NCBI GenBank assembly: GCA_030272585.1
Contig: BSYQ01000001.1
Coordinates: forward strand, 9,873,001-9,937,000
Origin: Bryopsis sp. KO-2023
Taxonomy: Eukaryota; Chlorophyta; Ulvophyceae; Bryopsidales; Bryopsidaceae
Direction: 5' to 3'
Length of the DNA: 64,000 nucleotides
The stretch's first letter is position 1. The number at the start of each line of letters is the position of its first letter. The notes below the pieces were generated by a model. The model did no database searches. It was given only the letters and a program-made list of their open reading frames with translations, and was not told the origin of the DNA. The position numbers and the translations under genes were made by a program. Of the stretch, positions 29,401 through 41,500 are shown in pieces.

Positions 29401-32320
29401 AAACCCCCTCAAACATATATATCCATTTCATTTACCAGTTGCCACAATAGGGTTTTCCCAGCCCGGAGCAAACCCTGATGAAAACCAGATTCATTTGCCT
29501 TATGGTTGAAAGAGTTCGTCCAGCAGAAATATTTATATATTAACCCAAGTATTATTCAAATATATATTATCCAAGATGGATTGTAGCATCAATATATCAA
29601 CAATAACTTATTGTAATTGTGCAATAATATTTCAGGATAGTGTTCAATCCCCCCAAAATAACTAAAAAGAAAAAACTGAGGACACACACAAGCAGACAAC
29701 TTCATTTGGATATCTATTTTGGTTGTGCTACCTTTTCGTTTTCTCAATGGTTTATTTACTTACACCAGCCCAAGACAAGCAAAACGACCATTGTGACAAC
29801 AGCTGCTTTGTGAGGGCACGGGAAGCATCGCTCGATCACCCCAAAATAATCTTTGGAACATTCGCTGCACAGCCTGAAAGTCACACAAAACAATCATTAC
29901 ATGCATGCATGCATGTCATACATGCAAGCTGTTGTCCACCTGGGAATATAGAAAGGGAATTTCTCATCATTTATCGAGGGAATTAAAAACAGAACTACAT
30001 CTGCCACACCGATGATATCGTTTCCTTTTTCTTTCCAAACATAGGATTTCCATTTTTCTGTTTTTACTTTGGCATAGGTGGCATTCGGGTGTTTTCTGTT
30101 TTTTCCAGCTAAGCATCACGACCTTCCTTCGCGGCCTATTTTGCAGCTGGACTCCAGTCCTCCCTGACAGACATCGGCAGGCTCACACTCATACACCTCC
30201 GACGGCACTGTTTTGTTCATCCAGTAGCCTGGTTCAGGAATCGGAAAGTCATCTGTTCCGTTGCACTTGGCCCCGTCGGGGCAAGGTTGGCATTCCTCCC
30301 CGGCAGCTCCTCTCGGATTGAAATACCCCTCCTTACAAACGCATCCTGCCAACTGCTTTTCCCCCTTTCCCCGGGTAATGGTCCCCGCCGGACAGATCTT
30401 GCAAACTGATTGCCCAGATTCACCCACCCATGACCCCAGAGGGCACTTATTACAGTGGCTAGCGTTTTCCTCGTCAGAAATTTCCCCAGGTATGCAAGGA
30501 TCGCAAGGATCGAATTCATCCTCTCCGACGAAAAAACCCTTGGCGCAAGTGGGCTTGAACGCGTTCCTCCCAGGCATCACCAACTGAGCATTGGCTGCCC
30601 CGATCGGCAAAACTGCATCGATTCTTCTCGAACCTTTCGCTGGCAGAACCTGAGTGGTGGGAGGATCGATGCCATCGTTCCTTTGATAAGCATTGAACTT
30701 AATTTTCCCAAAAAAAGTGTCGGTGTTCATGCCTTTGATGGTTTGCCGCACTCTTTCATACCCTGTCCAATCCTCGTTCTGGTCGTCGCATTCCAGAGCA
30801 CTTGAATTGAAAAGCAACTGGTCCACGACCCCCCCAGTTTTCGAAATGTCGCAATTCCAGAAGGCATATTTGATCCCGAAGTAAGTTACGTAACCCACTG
30901 CTGATGCCCCGGCTGCAATGTACGTGGACACCTCCCCATGCAGGGCTTCGAATTTGCTTATGTACTCCTGGTTTGTCCCGAAAAATGAATCCGTGTACTT
31001 GAGCTTGGTGTGCCACTGTGCAGCAGATAACACGTGCTCCGATAATTCCCCCATGCCAGACACCCACTGTGGAATCGTGGGCGCGACGGTGATGAAAAGC
31101 GACTTCAAGGAACGCCTATCATCAAGCCAACCCAGCGAAATTTAGAAAAAAAATATACATATCCAGATTTCTGGCCTACATGTCTACACCTTTACCCGGC
31201 AGGCCATCCACCCCACCCTGAGGCTTCCACATTTATTCGAAATATAAATAAATAAGTTATATTGAATTCATCAGATGAGTGTGGAAGTATTCTATTGGGG
31301 ATTTCCTGTAGATTAGAACTGTGGGAAAATGTGCAGAAATATGTGAGAGTGGAACTGCTGTCCTCCCCAAGCCAGCTTTCAAGGTTCACACTCTCCAGGC
31401 AATTTACTGGACCTTTTACAATTTTTATTTACTTATTTGATATTTCCACTCGAAGCTGTATAGTACTGGGGGCGCGACGTCAACTCGACGTGGATGCCTT
31501 ACTTTGATTGGTGCAGCGCCTCGACAAGCAAGCTGGCTTCCTGGACGAAGATGCACGCCACGACGGCGTCGACGTTCTCTTTCTTGAGCCGACGCGCGAC
31601 GTCCTCATACATTCGCGTGTCGTTCACGCGCGATTCGTCATATTTTGCCACGAAGGCGACGTCCATAGCCTCCGTCTCAAAATCGCCGAATTTGTTGATA
31701 TCGGCGACCGCTGCCTCACAGGTGGTCTTCGTGAACAAGTTGTCCTCGCGCTGCAGAATTGCCACTCGCCTCAAACCTCGCAGCATCATGCTTCTCACCG
31801 CGAGTTCCGTGTACCGTATGTTACTCGCTGGAATCCCAAACACCAGCGGAAAACCTTGCTTGTACACCACGTCCGGCCCGACGCAGCACTGCAAGTTCAT
31901 CCTCTGCCTGCTATTCGACAGTTGCGTTTCTGATAAGGCGTATTCGGGATGCGAGCCGAACAGGAAGTGGACTTTCTCCTCGTCCAGCAACGCCTCCACC
32001 TCTCGATCGTGAACACTGGTATTGCTGGAGTCATCCCGCCACATGAAGTCGAACCCAAAATAAAAAGCCCTCCCGTTCTTATCTTCCACTCGCATCCCGC
32101 GTCCGTTGTGAAGTTTCTTCACTTCGTTGAAAAACAGTTGATATCCCATCCTGGCTTCCGACATTTCCTGCGTTTTCCCGTCATTGCTGAGAACAGCTCC
32201 CACTCGAAATACGTTATCAATGACGTCTCCTTCCTGGCGAACTCGCGGCTGCCCGCCGACTAAACACAACGTGCACAGTAAACCCACAACCGCAACCAGC
32301 AGCCGACTGCGCGACGACAT
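26468..32320 (-). CDS. Receptor-like protein: periplasmic-binding-type ectodomain, cysteine-rich repeats, multi-pass membrane module
   Basis: Seven exons: 32320-31503, 31115-30123, 29873-29764, 29375-28539, 28156-27834, 27511-27050 and 26698-26468. Phases match throughout and give 1257 residues. A signal peptide (MSSRSRLLVAVVGLLCTLCL) leads into a type-1 periplasmic-binding/ANF-receptor-like ligand domain (about 30-430, closing with TFFGKIKFNAYQRN). Next come GCC2/GCC3-type cysteine repeats (about 464-620: CNKCPLGSW, CKICPAGTI, CQPCPDGAKC). A transmembrane helix (VVTMVVLLVLGW) follows, then several more, including RRYGFLYRRFE, an LHVYTAPY step and a final hydrophobic pair. The C-terminus is a helical cytosolic tail of about 300 residues. 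This layout fits a cell-surface sensor for amino acids or other small ligands. The membrane module resembles TRP-like protist proteins, so channel or GPCR-like function are both open. Exon 4's acceptor is the least certain junction. It is transcribed divergently from eIF2B-epsilon. Confidence 0.75.
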
Positions 32321-32696
32321 CCCACCAACACTCAGTCGTTGCTCCTTGCCTGAGATCTATTCCTGCACTACGTTTCTGCCATCAACTAAGATACTCCCTT
32401 TCCTCGACCTCAAAAGCGTCAAAACAAGCCAAAGTTGCAAAATTCCCACATACTGGATTAAAAGGAAAGATATACGGCGCAAACATAATAGAGCTGACTA
32501 GACCGTGAAAAGTCCAACAGCCCAGCGTTGGAGGTTGCAAATGGCAGCGCAGACAAATAAACGCTCGAAATCCAGGCACGTTGTCGTAGCTTCCCACCCG
32601 CTTCGAGCCACCAGCTGAGCAAATCCCGTTTGGAGAGGTGTACAACACCCAAACCTTTCGGAGAATCTGGTTTTCCGTTCGGAAGGGGGCGTAAAA
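32321..32696. promoter_or_regulatory. Shared promoter region of receptor gene and eIF2B-epsilon
   Basis: Only 376 bases separate the two divergent start codons, so both promoters must lie here. The sequence is GC-rich with several TTCGAG/CGAAA motifs and no clear TATA box. Confidence 0.6.
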
Positions 32697-35600
32697 ATGC
32701 CGCCACAGAAGGAAAGCGTCGAAGCTCGAAGCACGATTTTGGCGATCGTATTGGCCGACAGCTTCAACCAGGTGCGGTGCGACCCGATGGTTTCGACCTC
32801 GTGTCAGAAACCTTGACTTTCCACGACAAAGCTGGGCACGTTGTTTCAGAGAGTCTTTCTGGTTAAAACCTCAGCGTCAATATCAAGAATTTCACCCTTA
32901 TCGAGAGTAGGACAGGCAGGTTAGCAGCTCTACTGTTTCTGTGACTGAACCCAACTTCTTTTTTTTTCACTGGAAGGTGCTATGACTGACAACTCATTTT
33001 TAGTAATTTATTCTCAAACCCATCCAGCCCTCCCTCTCGAACAATTTAGGGTGAGAATGGTGTGAATTCTTTTGAGGTGGTGTGACAGAGATTCCGTCCA
33101 ATCACTATTCAAAGACCTGCAGTTCTATTGCCAGTTTTGAATGTGCCTTTGATTGAGTACACGCTGGAGTGGTTGGCTTGCAATCATGTGGATGAGGTGA
33201 GAAAAAGTTTTCGATTGGACCGAAACAAATTCTATTGACTGAGAAAAGCTGCTTCATTCATTTGGCCGTCTTTTGCACTCGGTAGCAGTGTATTTTTTTT
33301 CAATTTCACTGGCCCCAAAGTGGCCCTAAATTTGGCCGTTTCATCCAGTTGTGGCCCTTTTGTGGCCCCAATTTGTCCGAAACAAAAAAAGAATGTGGCC
33401 CCAACTTCAAAAATAGAAATTATTAAGGCTTGGTGTTTATATAGCATTTACTTAATGTTGGTTAATATTTTTGTGGAAACTCGATTGATTTCTTGGATGT
33501 GGCCCAGGCCTTACAAACTTTGTGGGAATGTGGCCCTTTTGTGGCCCCAAATTCATCTTGTAATAAAACGTTTTGGCCCTTTTGTGGCCCCAAAATTTGC
33601 CATTCTGATTTTTGGGGGGGCCAAAATGGGCCAAAAGGGCCACAATGGGCCACAAAAAAATACACTGCTCGGTAGGGTTTATATTTTAGCCATAATTGCT
33701 GGTCATCCTTTTTCTTTTTTTTTCCTTTCTCCTTTTTTTTTAATTTCAATTTTTTTTTTGGGGGGGGGAGCAAACTGGCTTGTCCTGGTGCAACAATGAG
33801 TTAGCAATTCTTGTTTGTGAGGATTTGATTTTATATGTATGCCTTCCCTTTGTCCAATAGGTGCTTGTGTTTTGCTGTGCCCATGCCGATAGAATCACTG
33901 ATTACTTGAAAACCTCGAAATGGTCTCCGGATGGGGATGCCATGAAAGTCACCCCGGTGGTGGCCCAGCATCAGAACTCCATCGGAGATGCCATGAGGTT
34001 TCTCGATCAGGCCCACTTGGTCAAATCAGATTTCATTTTAGTTTCTGGAGACACCGTCACGAACGTGGAATTGGCCCCCATCCTTGCGGAACACAACAAA
34101 AGAAGGCAGAAGAGCAAAAGCAATATTGCCACCATGGTACGTAGTGTTGCAAATATGAAAATTCCGATCGTTGCGTCGCCAGGAGTTCTTCCGAAATCAT
34201 CATCCACAAAATTAAAAAAGAGTTTTCAGTCTGACTGATCCTGCATGAATAATGTCAAACCACCCACACGGACTTGGTGGTTTCGGGACGAATGCTCGAT
34301 GGGTTTTTCCAATGGAGGAACAAGAAGCAGAGCTTCTGTGAGATGGGTATCTTTTGTCAAAATATCGAACGGGGAATTGCTAATGAAAGCTTCCGTGTCA
34401 ATTGAACTGAAGTAGGTGATGATCCCTGGTGTCAGTGCTGCTCAGCGACGTAGGCTAGGGGAGGTGGATGCAGTGTCTTTGGTGGAGCCTGGGACTAATA
34501 GGCTTTTGAGCTATGTGGAAAAAGGGGAAAAGGGGGAAAAAGGATGGAACACGAAAATTGATGCAACTTTTTTCGGGGAGACAGATGCAATACAGGTAAA
34601 GATAAAAATAAGGATACTGAGGACTGTGTTTGTGTGGGTGGATAAAAAAAAATATGAACCAAGCTTGAGCCGATGTTGGAATTTTTTTTTTTTAAGTTTT
34701 GGTGTTCTTGTTTCCTTTTCAAGCGCACTCCCCCCAAAACAAATTGAAAATTGAAAAAAAATGCCCTCACAAAAACATGAAAAAAGAATTTTTGATATTG
34801 TGCTATGTTAATCGGGGGTCTTCCTTCCTGGATGCCCAACAAGTGCAATTATGCACAGGAGATTGGTCACTCTTTTCTTGCCCCATTATTAATTTCAAAA
34901 AAATTGTGACCATCCCTGAAGGCTGCTTCGTCGTTGGGTATCGTGATGCGTGTTTCATCGCACTGAACCTGACTATTTCTCGTTCTTTGCTGATAAATCC
35001 CTGGCAGGTGCGAACAGATTTGATGAGTTCCCAAATATACATATGCGGCCCAGAAGTCCTGATGCTCTTCTCCGACAATTTCGACTACCAAAACATCCGC
35101 CGGCATTTCTTGAACGGAGTCCTCTCCGAGGTGGAGCTTGGCAACAAAATCCACATGTACGAAAGCAAAGGGGAGTACGGAGTCAGGGTCCAATCGCTGA
35201 GGTCTTACGATGCCGTCAGCAGGGATCTGATGCAGAGATGGGTTTATCCGTTTGCACCAGATACTGGTGTATTGAATGGGGCTGGGGAGGAGCGACGGTA
35301 CAAGTATGGAAGAGGGAGCAGGTACATTGCGATGTCTGTGACTAAGGAGGCTTTTTCGGAGATCGGCCGAAACGTGTGCATTGGGCGGTCGACTACTATT
35401 GGTGAGTGTAACTCGATGGGATGGGTGCAATCAAATCGGTGGAGCTGTGGGAGGTGGCAGTGTACATCACTGGAAAGGGGGCGTTTTGACGAAATTTCTC
35501 CTGCCTCGACTTCACCCCCCCCCCCCCTTTCTCAAATCTGCGATTGGATGGGCTGTGTGGAATATATGATGCTATTGGTGGTCCTAGTAGCTTTCTTTCT

Positions 35601-38149
35601 TTGTTTGAGTGGTTTTGACACTCCACTTCTTTTTCATGCTCACCTCCAGGCCACGATTGCAAGATATGGGAGTCTGTCATTGGGTTCAATTGTAGGATTG
35701 ATGATGGTGCCGAAATCATCGGAAGCTACATAGAGGACGACGTCCATGTGGGGAAGGGTGCCAGAGTTTACCATTCGCTGGTTTGCAAGGGATGTGTGAT
35801 TCACCCGGATGCCCATATCAGGCCAGGCTCCCTGCTTTCGTTTGACGTTGTGATCAGCCCCTTTCACAGCGTTCCGGAATATTCCAGAGTGACGATGTGT
35901 CCTCAACCAGATAGGCAGGTACGACACCAGGCAGAAAAAGAAAACTCAGGAAAAGCAGCACCGCAACCTGAAAGAAATGGAAATAATGTGAAGGAAACTA
36001 GCCAACAGACGAAATACTTTCTGGCTGGTCCCTCCTAATGCAGCATTACACCAAAAGTACAGTAGCTCCAGTAAAAAAAACCTATTTAAACGTGCCCACC
36101 TAGACGTTCATTCTTCAGGGCTGAGCGGCCCCTCATGCTTGTTTGTTTTTTCTTCCTAATTTTGCTTCTCTGTTCAGGATTACGACAGCGATGATGAACT
36201 GGAGTATTCCCCCATGGCGGATGAATCCGCTATGCACGTCCCCGACCTGGATGATTTCGAGGGGCCGTCCTCTTTCACAATGAAAGCTGCAAATATCCTG
36301 AAGGCGATGACCACCCCCAGAACACCGAACAACGAGGAGACGGATCGGCCTCAATACTTTGATGACAGTCTGGTCGGACCCTATGGAGCAGGACGAGGAT
36401 GGGTCCAGCCTGATAATCTGGATGATAAAATGCTGTCGATCGCTCCGCCCCCTGAACCGTGAGTGTGTGGAAAACGCCAGAACCAGATCTTTTTTGCACC
36501 CATTTTTGTGCTTCGCTGCTGGTTTTGACTCATGGTTATTTTTATTATATACATATATATATTTTTTTGGGGGGGGGGAAGGGTAGCTTCTCATGTCTTT
36601 CCGTTTGTTGGGTATGGGGTTCTTGCGGGTGGTGGTGGTGGTGTTGAAATGTTTGAGTTTTGGTGTTCAGGCTTGATTATGACGGCAGCGATGACGACAG
36701 TGGCGATTCTGAAATATATGCACAGGATGATGAACAGGAAGAAGAGGAGGCAGAAGGGTCTTTCGAACAAGAAGTGGCAGAAACCTTCCTCAGATGCATG
36801 AAAATGAAGTTCGATAAGGTTGCCACTTCGGTTTTTGTTTTTGTTTTCTGGGGTGTTTATTTCTTTATCTCACTTTTATAATTAAACAAAAAAAGAATGA
36901 GGGATGTACAGTATTGTTCCATACGTTGGGGTGGAAATCTCACAAAACCCGATGCATCGTTATTCGCAATGCCTCTCTGAAATATATATAAAAAAACAAC
37001 CATTGAATTTTTGCATGATTGTGTTTTTGTTTTGCTCAGGACAATGCAAAACTGGAGCTTAACGGTCTGAGGATGGCGGAGGTGAAAAGTTTTTCAGACT
37101 GTGCGGGCTACATCCTCACAACCCTATTTTTGCTGTGCATGCCCCCTTTGGCGAGAATCAGCAAAGAGTTCAAGCACCTGTTTCCACATCAAAGCAGGGA
37201 TCTGAATACACCCGCTGGGCGAAAGGATTTCCTGGAGACCTTCGAGGCTTTGATTGAGCAGTGGGGACCCCTCATGTGCCAATTCTTAATGAACCATGAT
37301 GACCAGGTGAGTGAATCAAAGATCTCCTAGCTGCTGATGCATGGAGGTGCCAATCCATTTGCTGTACATGAGGGAAGAGGGGGCCTTCAGTGCAATTGAT
37401 GATTCATCCACAACTCGGGAAAAGAAGGTTTTCGGGAAGAAATCCGCCCAGGCTCCAAGATTCATGTGTGGTCTTTTTCGGCTGACTAATGACAACCCAG
37501 CCGGAAAAAGTTGCCATTGAAATGAAAACAACAGAACAGGCTTTCTCCAGCATATCTCGGCCATATTGGAATTTCAATACATTGACTGTTGACCTGAAGT
37601 TAGTGGTGGTGTGCGTGCATCAGGTTGATCTGTTGTTGACCTTTGAAGAATTTTACAAGGGGGAGGGAGCTTTTGATGTTCCAAATCATTGGGGCTCTCT
37701 GCTTGGCCCAATGGTGCCCAGAATTTGCCAGATCCTTTATGAGAATGACATCGTTCCAGAATCTGCTTTCATTGCGTGGGCGGACGAAAAAGAAAATGCA
37801 GAGGGAAACGACCTCGAAGTGCTAGACAAGGTGGGGAAATTTTTATTTAAAAAAAAAAGGCAAAGAAAGATAGATCTCCTCCCTCCACATATCCACATAT
37901 ATTGTACATTGAAATGTTCTGCGTATCGGAAGAACGCCCTATGCAAAACAGTCCCCGGCATGGAAATGCAACATTGGCTGACTGACTCAATACAGTTAAT
38001 GTCTGGATCCACCTCCCTCTTCATGAAGTGTTTAGCGCTGTGATTGGTTGGTTTGGCTTTTCCAGGCGCTTGCATTTATAACATGGCTGAAAGAAGCCGA
38101 GGAAGAAACTGACAGTGAGGAGGAGGAGGAGGAGGAGGACGATGATTAG
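32697..38149 (+). CDS. EIF2B5: Translation initiation factor eIF2B subunit epsilon
   Basis: Catalytic subunit of the guanine-nucleotide exchange factor that recycles eIF2-GDP in the cytosol. Eleven exons: 32697-32771, 33089-33196, 33861-34136, 34416-34595, 35008-35401, 35650-35918, 36178-36458, 36671-36818, 37040-37306, 37624-37830 and 38066-38149. All are phase-consistent and give 762 residues (family about 700-750). The N-terminal nucleotidyltransferase-like domain has LADSFNQRFRPIT and LLPVLNVPLIEYTLEWL. NFDYQNIRRHFLNGVLSE is the standard middle block. A left-handed beta-helix of hexapeptides follows (IGFNCRIDDGAEIIGSYIEDDVHVGKGARV). After an acidic linker the C-terminal W2/eIF5C domain begins with LELNGLRMAE, and the protein ends in an acidic E/D tail, as in the family. 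The usual lysine of the RPK-LLPL motif is alanine here. Intron 2 holds a hAT MITE. Confidence 0.95.
33286..33667. mobile_element. hAT-type MITE, 382 bp, in eIF2B-epsilon intron 2
   Basis: Terminal inverted repeats start CAGTGTATTTTTTT (33286 onward, complement ending at 33667). The 8 bp direct repeat CTCGGTAG flanks both sides (33278-33285 and 33668-33675). An 8 bp duplication and CAGTG ends identify the hAT superfamily. The interior is made of repeated GTGGCCC(C/T)TTTTGTGGCCCC motifs in both orientations. No coding capacity; it is removed with the intron. Confidence 0.9.
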
Positions 38150-38559
38150 AATGCCCTTTTTTATGTTTACTGTGTCACAGCTGAGTCCGAACTGGAAAAA
38201 ATGGGCAGAGCCTTTTTCTCCAGCAGCAGAATTAGCAGGAGAAATGGACTGGTCGTGATTTCTCGTATTTGTAACGAGTTTCTACATGCACTTGTGGAAT
38301 CTTTCTTTCTTTCTTTCTAAGGACGTTTATTAACTACGAAGCTACGTTGACCCCTTGACGTCGGTCTTTCCTAGACCTGCAAGAAGCAGCGTCGTTTCGC
38401 GCGCGATATGTCTGGGCTTTTTGCCGACCCCCAGAATGTTGTTGGCCCCGTTACCCGATCTCCAATCCGTGGCGAGAAAAGGAATTTCGCGTGCTAAGAC
38501 GTGGAATCGCACCGCGCTTCTGTGTTCGAAGGAAGTGGATGCTTTAGCCCTGCAATTGA

Positions 38560-41500
38560 ATGAGATTCTTCAAGAAACGGTTTTGGTTGGTGTATCTCCT
38601 GGTGGCGGCTTGGCTGTGGGTCGAATGTAGATCTCAGGAGGAGGAGATTCCTACATGGGACTCCCTGCAAATACGAACAGCAATGCACTCTTGGGCGTTG
38701 AACACCGAAGATCCCAACAACAGAATCTCCAACTGGAGAAATCCCGTGAAGCCTCTTTGCACCTTCGAGGGCGTCATTTGTAATCAGCAAGGCTACTTGG
38801 ATGATCGAGTAGTAGAACTGGACCTCTCTGGCTTCGGTGTGCAAGGTAGTTTTGAGCCATGGATGTGGACGGCTGCTGAAAAGAAGGTGAACTTGAGTGG
38901 CAATACGCTGGTCGGGAATACAACTGCGTTCGAATATGTTCGAGGGGAAGGACCAGTGGAGATCTTCTGCATCAATTGTGGTCTCTACTACAAGGCCCCG
39001 AACGATGGACTAGCGCTTCCTCCAGAACTAACAGAGATAGTTGGACTCCAAGGAGTTTTTCTTTCCAACAATATGAATTTAATTGGGGGAATATCTCCCG
39101 CGTGGTCGGAAAGCAGAATCGAAATTGACCTTTCCCACACTGGGATCTGCAAAGCGCCAGGACTGACCGCGCACAAACGAAGCGTTGTTTTTGGTAGTTC
39201 CCGTGATCTCGGAGAGTGCACTGAACTGGACGCACCACCGCCGCCTCCTCAACCTCCAAGGTACGTCACACCTCTCTAGCGCAAATACGGAGCGGCGATT
39301 CTCCTCCACAATGTAACTTCAATGTTTGTTTTGTTTGTTTGGCAAATACGGAGCAACACTTTTTTTGCACGAGAGGCATTGTGCCACAACCCAATCCTGG
39401 AATGTGTTTCCCTGTGTGTGGTAGATGGTATTTTCTATTTCATCTCCCAACTAAGTTTTTTTACAAAATGACAGTCCTCCTCCATTACCGCCATCGCCCC
39501 CTTCTCCTCCTCCTCCCAATCCACCACCCCCTTCTCCACCACTACCTCCCCCTTCTCCACCTCCACCTGACCCGCCGCCTTCTCTGCCACCCTCCCCTCC
39601 ACCCTCTTTGCCACCCTCCCCTCCGCCCTCATTTCCACCGCCCCCTCCACCTTCATCACCACCACCCCCTGCCCCAGTATTGCCACCATCTGCTCCACCT
39701 CTCATGCCATATCCACCACCTGCCCACCCGCCTCCTCCGCCTTTGCCACGTTCTCCACCTCCTCCACCACATTTTCCTCCTCCCACCCCTCCTCCACCAC
39801 CTGTACATCCTCCACCTTCTAATCCACCTTCTTTTCCACCTTCCACAACCCCTCCATCATCCGTACCTCCACCTACCCTCTTGCCACCTCCAATACTGAG
39901 TGTTCCAATCTCATTACCTCTTCCACCTCCTCAAACTCCTCCATCTTCACTCCCGCCACCGGCGCTATCTTCACCACCTTCTGGGCCACCTCCATCTTCG
40001 GTGCCCCCTTCCACTTCCTCACCGCCACCTGTAGTACCACCTCCACATTCAGCGGATCCTCCAGCTTCTATCCCCCTCCCTGCATTACCTCCTCCATCTT
40101 CGGTGCCCCCTTCCTCTTCCTCACCGCCGCCTGTAGTCCCACCTCCATATTCAATGAATCCTCCAGCTTCTATGCCTCTTCCTGCATTACCTCCTCCATC
40201 TTTGGTGCCTCCTTCCTCTTCCTCGCCACCACCTGTAGTCCCACCTGCACATTCAGTGGACCCTCCACCTTCCGTGGCATTACCTCCTCCATCTCCGGCG
40301 ACTCCACCAATTTCTTCGCCATACCTGGCGACACCTACACCAGCTCACATGCCACCCGTTCTTCCATCCCCATCATATCTCCAGCCTCCCACCGTGTATC
40401 CACCACCGGCATTGAACGGTCCTCCTAGTATTTCGCCTACATCACCTCCTCTTTCTCAGCCTCCATCACTTCCGCAACCTCCCCCCCCGATCGCTCCATC
40501 GCCACCTCCATCTGCTATTGTGGCACCCCCTGAGCAACTCGATCTTCCATCTCCACCTCCTTATTCTTCTGTGGAATCTCCACCACCATTTGCCATTGGG
40601 ACACCTCCTGGAGCGCTCAGTCTTTCGCCTGCACTCCCTTCTTCTTCTGCGCAACCAGCACCACCAGCAGTACCAGTGTACGCCCTGTCTATTTTTCTAA
40701 AGCACAGTCTAGTGCGGGAAGCAGTGGTAGGGGCCTATTGATTTGACAAATTTATTGTTTTGTAGCCCTGCTCAGCCTACACCACCCCCTCGCTCGACGG
40801 ATCCGCCCAATTCTCGCCTCTCACCACCACCGCCCGTCGTTCCGTCCACTATCAATTCGTGAGTTCTCAAATTCAAGAGTATGTGATATGTATGTATGAC
40901 ATGATACTTCATGATATTAATTCAAAAGATATCAAAAAAATTCAAAAGAGATTTTCTCGGGGAAAGAAAAGTAAGAAAGAAAAGTGAGAAATAATATATA
41001 TAATATATATTTGCATTTGGGATTTGGAGCAAATGCAACGGTTTTTGTCTTCGTTGCTTCATGAATCTCAAAACAGCTGTAAATGAATAAGCATTGCACG
41101 GATGACATATAATAGTTCCATCTCAATAGCTGCAGGAATTTCCTTAAACTTGCAGAATAAATTGAACACTATTTTTTGGACAACATCCCATCTGAGAATA
41201 AGGCACTAAGATCATGTAACGAATAATGTGCAGTCCTCCTGTTGGCTCTCCCCCATCGCAACCTGGAAATTCAACTCTACCAGCAAATCCACCGCCTAGT
41301 CACCCACCACCCCCACCAGAGGATGAACCAAACTGTGCACTGCCCAAGGTTAGAATGGAAGGTCCCGCAAATAATATTTCAAACGAAACTCCAGTCGTGG
41401 TACACGTGCTGTTTGAAGATGGAACGGCTGGAAACCCATGCGACCTGTTTGGATGTAGCACATCGGCTATGGGGGTAAATGTGGATATCGAACCAGAAAT

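Noticed and set aside
29895..29930. ATGCATGC run as a regulatory site
   Set aside because: It is a simple microsatellite inside an intron of the receptor gene.
39451..39846. Long glycine-rich frame on the minus strand
   Set aside because: It is the antisense of the proline codons of the LRR/proline-rich gene; no independent start or splice context.
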